64,000 nucleotides of DNA from Pelargonium tetragonum (lineage: Eukaryota > Streptophyta > Magnoliopsida > Geraniales > Geraniaceae), in contig JAYMTL010000068.1 of assembly GCA_036897445.1 (NCBI GenBank), positions 35,681 to 99,680 of the forward strand. Direction: 5' to 3'. The notes below the pieces were generated by a model. It searched no databases. It was given only the letters and a program-made list of their open reading frames with translations, and had not been told where the DNA came from. Numbering within the stretch: the stretch's first letter is position 1; each line of letters opens with the position of its first letter. This document shows, in pieces, positions 61,601 through 64,000 of the stretch. Both the position numbers and the translations under genes were made by a program.

Positions 61601-64000
61601 ATTTTAACGGCTGAGTAATTTGTTAGCATATTCTTGATATAAGAAGAAACCCTTTATTATCAAGCTAAGATAGATCCCTCAGATAATTTTTTCTTTTTGG
61701 ATCCAAGCCTGCTTGCTTTATATACCTTAAAATTGAAGGTAACCTTTTTGAACTAGCAACTCAAGGTAGTCCCTTTTTTTAACTCGGGAGCCTTGTAACC
61801 TTTCGTATAAGGAGGAGCAGATCCTGGTTTAATTTAGCAGCACTAAAACAAGTACGTTCTACTTAAAAAAGTATCCTGTGAACTTTTCTTGAATTGTTTA
61901 AGATTTTTCCACCCTAAGAAATTCTATTTTACAAGCACGTTAAAGGCGTATTATAAAGTCATATTTATTAGTAATAACAGAGTCTATTTTCTCAAATTGA
62001 TACTAAAAAGTCCTAACTAAAACTGCCCTAAAGTAGAGTTTCAGATTTGTCAGGGTTCTATCTTTTTCACAAAGTATTCGGTGGATCAGTCAGACTGCAT
62101 TGGACGTTATTACGGCGTTTTTTTCATTTATATTTGATTTGTTAGAGTTCTAAGGCTTTTTTTCCTGCTAACTTTAAGAAAGATAGTTTCTGTAATCTAC
62201 TGGGGTTCAGTTTCCGGTTATTTTAATAAGAGTATTAAGAATCCGGGTTTATTTTATTGAGAGTTCAGTTGGAGGGAATTCTTAGAGCGAGTTTGAGACT
62301 GCGATTTTTCTTTCCATTTAAAGAGCCTATAGCTTGCCCAATTTACTAGTGGAACTGGGGTCGAGTTTTTTATTTAATTAGGATTAATGTGGTTTCAAGC
62401 CTGCTAAAGAGTTACAAAATTTTTTTGGAGCTGGCAAGAGCCGGAGGAAGTAACTTCCAGTTTATATTACTGAATTCTTAGTTCTTACAATGCAGTAATT
62501 TCTAGTATTTAGAATTTCACCTTGCGTTTAAGACAGCTAAAATTCCATAGATAGTTAGATTTAGATAGAGAGCTACTAGTTTGCCAGTTGCCCTAAGGAT
62601 TCTCTCTTTAAAACTTTAATCAAATTTACAAAACATAATTTTATAGAGTTACTGATTCGAAGCACTTCTCTGGCAAGCACTAATATAGTTATTACCTTCC
62701 TTTTTTAGCTAAAGCTTCAAGAGTTAAGGAAATCGCTGGGTCTTACCTAGTAGGAGTTTCTAGTGCAGACCCATGGGTCTAAAGAAGCAGTACTTATACA
62801 ATTCTATTAGTTTTGTTTGTAATTTGAAAAAAGGATAAAAAGCTATATGTCATGAGTTTATTTCATTTTTTTAGTTATTAAGCCTAAGACAACCACGCCT
62901 GACTATAAACATACGTTAACTTTTGGGTGGACAGTACTTTCGCAAATTTTTTCCTAAAATCCTTGTTTTTAAATGGAATTTCCTATACAGAACTAGAATA
63001 ATGGGTAGAATCGAGAAGTGATTTTTTTTACACAAACCCATCTACTAGTCTATCTTCCCTGCTCTTATCAGTAAAGAGAAAAGAAACCCGAATAAGATTG
63101 GAAAGAGTCCTTCTTACCGACAGGAACACAGTGAGGGAGGGAGATATTAATTCTAGGTATGCCCGCTTGCACTAATAGGGGCACAAATCTAAAGTAAATT
63201 GTTAGGGACTGGGGAATGCCCTGTAAATTAGACTTCCTCAATACTAAATAGCTGTGTACAGAGTAACAAGAGGATCTCATTACTTGAAAAGACGCTTTTG
63301 AAGACTATTCCCCTTATCCTACACTCTAGTTATTCTTTTACTTGCTTCAATCAAAATAACAGATAGAGACCCTCCTGACCGGAAAACTTGTACACATTTT
63401 AGTGGGCTGGATTTTAAACAAAGAGTTTAGCAAGAACCTAAGTTCGTAATATTGTAACTTTAACTGCCGAAAGGCTTTTTTGGATTTGAACCAAGAGTAT
63501 CCCTTGCTTTAAATACTTAAAAAGTAATAGGATACTTGATATATTTAAACAAAAAACAAAGCGGCTTTCTATAAAATAAAGGGGCGCACCCGCGCTTTTA
63601 CAAGAACAAGAATGTGTGAATTCTTTCTACTAGTCATTTTTGCTGAATACTGACCCCGCCCGAGTTCTCTCTAACTCATAGGAATTCCTGGGATTTACTG
63701 TAAAACTATTTTCCCTTCGAGCTGATATACGGATAGGTTTTGATGACAACTTCAAAAAAGATCCCTTGAGAAAGGAACTTGAGCCCGCCTTAGTTAAGAA
63801 TATTAAGACTTTGTCAACGCGAGTCAAGTAGAAAAACAAAGGGGGTATTCTTACCTACCTAAGCGTGTGCCTTACTCTCTATCTAGACTGACTTGGATAT
63901 CATAATTTCTCAAGGATCTTACTACGAAAAAGCATAAGGGATAGGCAAACCCAGTAAGAGAGTCCCCCTTTTTCCTCCTAAACGAATTTTCTAGATAAAG
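58638..64000. other. Non-coding stretch, no gene recognised
   Basis: Minus-strand frames at 59,405-59,644, 63,068-63,280 and 63,630-63,839 (69-79 codons) have no recognisable product. GGGCCC cores occur at 60,377 and 60,587. Isolated tRNA T-arm-like sequences occur at 59,885-59,901 (plus) and 63,482-63,498 (minus), and one at 58,738-58,754 lies just inside this stretch. Full tRNA folds could not be built around any of them. Confidence 0.55.

Overview
This 64-kb window is A+T-rich. Hand counts of two stretches (12,181-12,780 and 15,001-15,360) give about 34-35% G+C. I could not identify a single intact gene in it. There is no recognisable protein, rRNA, complete tRNA, insertion sequence or CRISPR array. 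Open frames are short (longest 103 codons) and lie on both strands at random. With about 7% stop codons expected per codon at this composition, I estimate roughly 40 frames of 60 codons or more by chance (ATG/GTG/TTG starts). Only about 28 are present. This rules out ordinary bacterial, archaeal or phage DNA, which would be densely coded. The best fit is non-coding DNA from a eukaryote: a greatly expanded organellar (mitochondrial or plastid) intergenic region, or a nuclear intergenic region. I cannot choose between these from sequence alone. A scrambled or simulated sequence was also considered. The palindrome and strand-composition signals below argue against a simple random sequence.

What the window does contain is structure. 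(1) Short self-complementary elements are scattered throughout. They include perfect palindromes of 24 bp (18,204-18,227) and 26 bp (55,336-55,361), a 12-bp-stem hairpin (36,147-36,172) and a 13-bp-stem hairpin (39,130-39,179). There are also two CCC-TACG-GGG tetraloop hairpins and three copies of CCCTTAAGGG. At least 23 GGGCCC or GGG(A/T)CCC cores occur where about 3 are expected. (2) Local strand composition is very uneven. C outnumbers G about 2:1 around 12.2-12.8 kb. This is followed by a 95-nt stretch with no C at all (13,339-13,433), then by a G- and purine-rich plus strand at 15.0-15.4 kb. A separate 203-nt tract at 58,435-58,637 has only five G. (3) A tRNA-shaped fragment lies on the minus strand at 48,602-48,650, with canonical D-arm to T-loop spacing but broken stems. 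Three isolated T-arm-like matches lie near 58.74, 59.89 and 63.48 kb. (4) One plus-strand frame at 21,130-21,759 is unusually poor in stops.

Layout: 1-10.5 kb is unassigned with scattered hairpins. 10.5-13.3 kb is mostly C-rich, ending in the C-free tract. 13.4-36 kb is unassigned, with the 24-bp palindrome and the low-stop frame. 36-40.7 kb is the densest hairpin stretch. 40.7-58.4 kb is unassigned, with the tRNA-like relic and the 26-bp palindrome. 58.4-64 kb holds the G-poor tract and the T-arm-like sites. No genes were found that could work together. The most interesting candidate system is the dispersed hairpin family, comparable in kind to the palindromic repeats filling Volvox carteri organelle DNA or the GC clusters of yeast mitochondrial DNA. 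That comparison is an analogy, not an identification.
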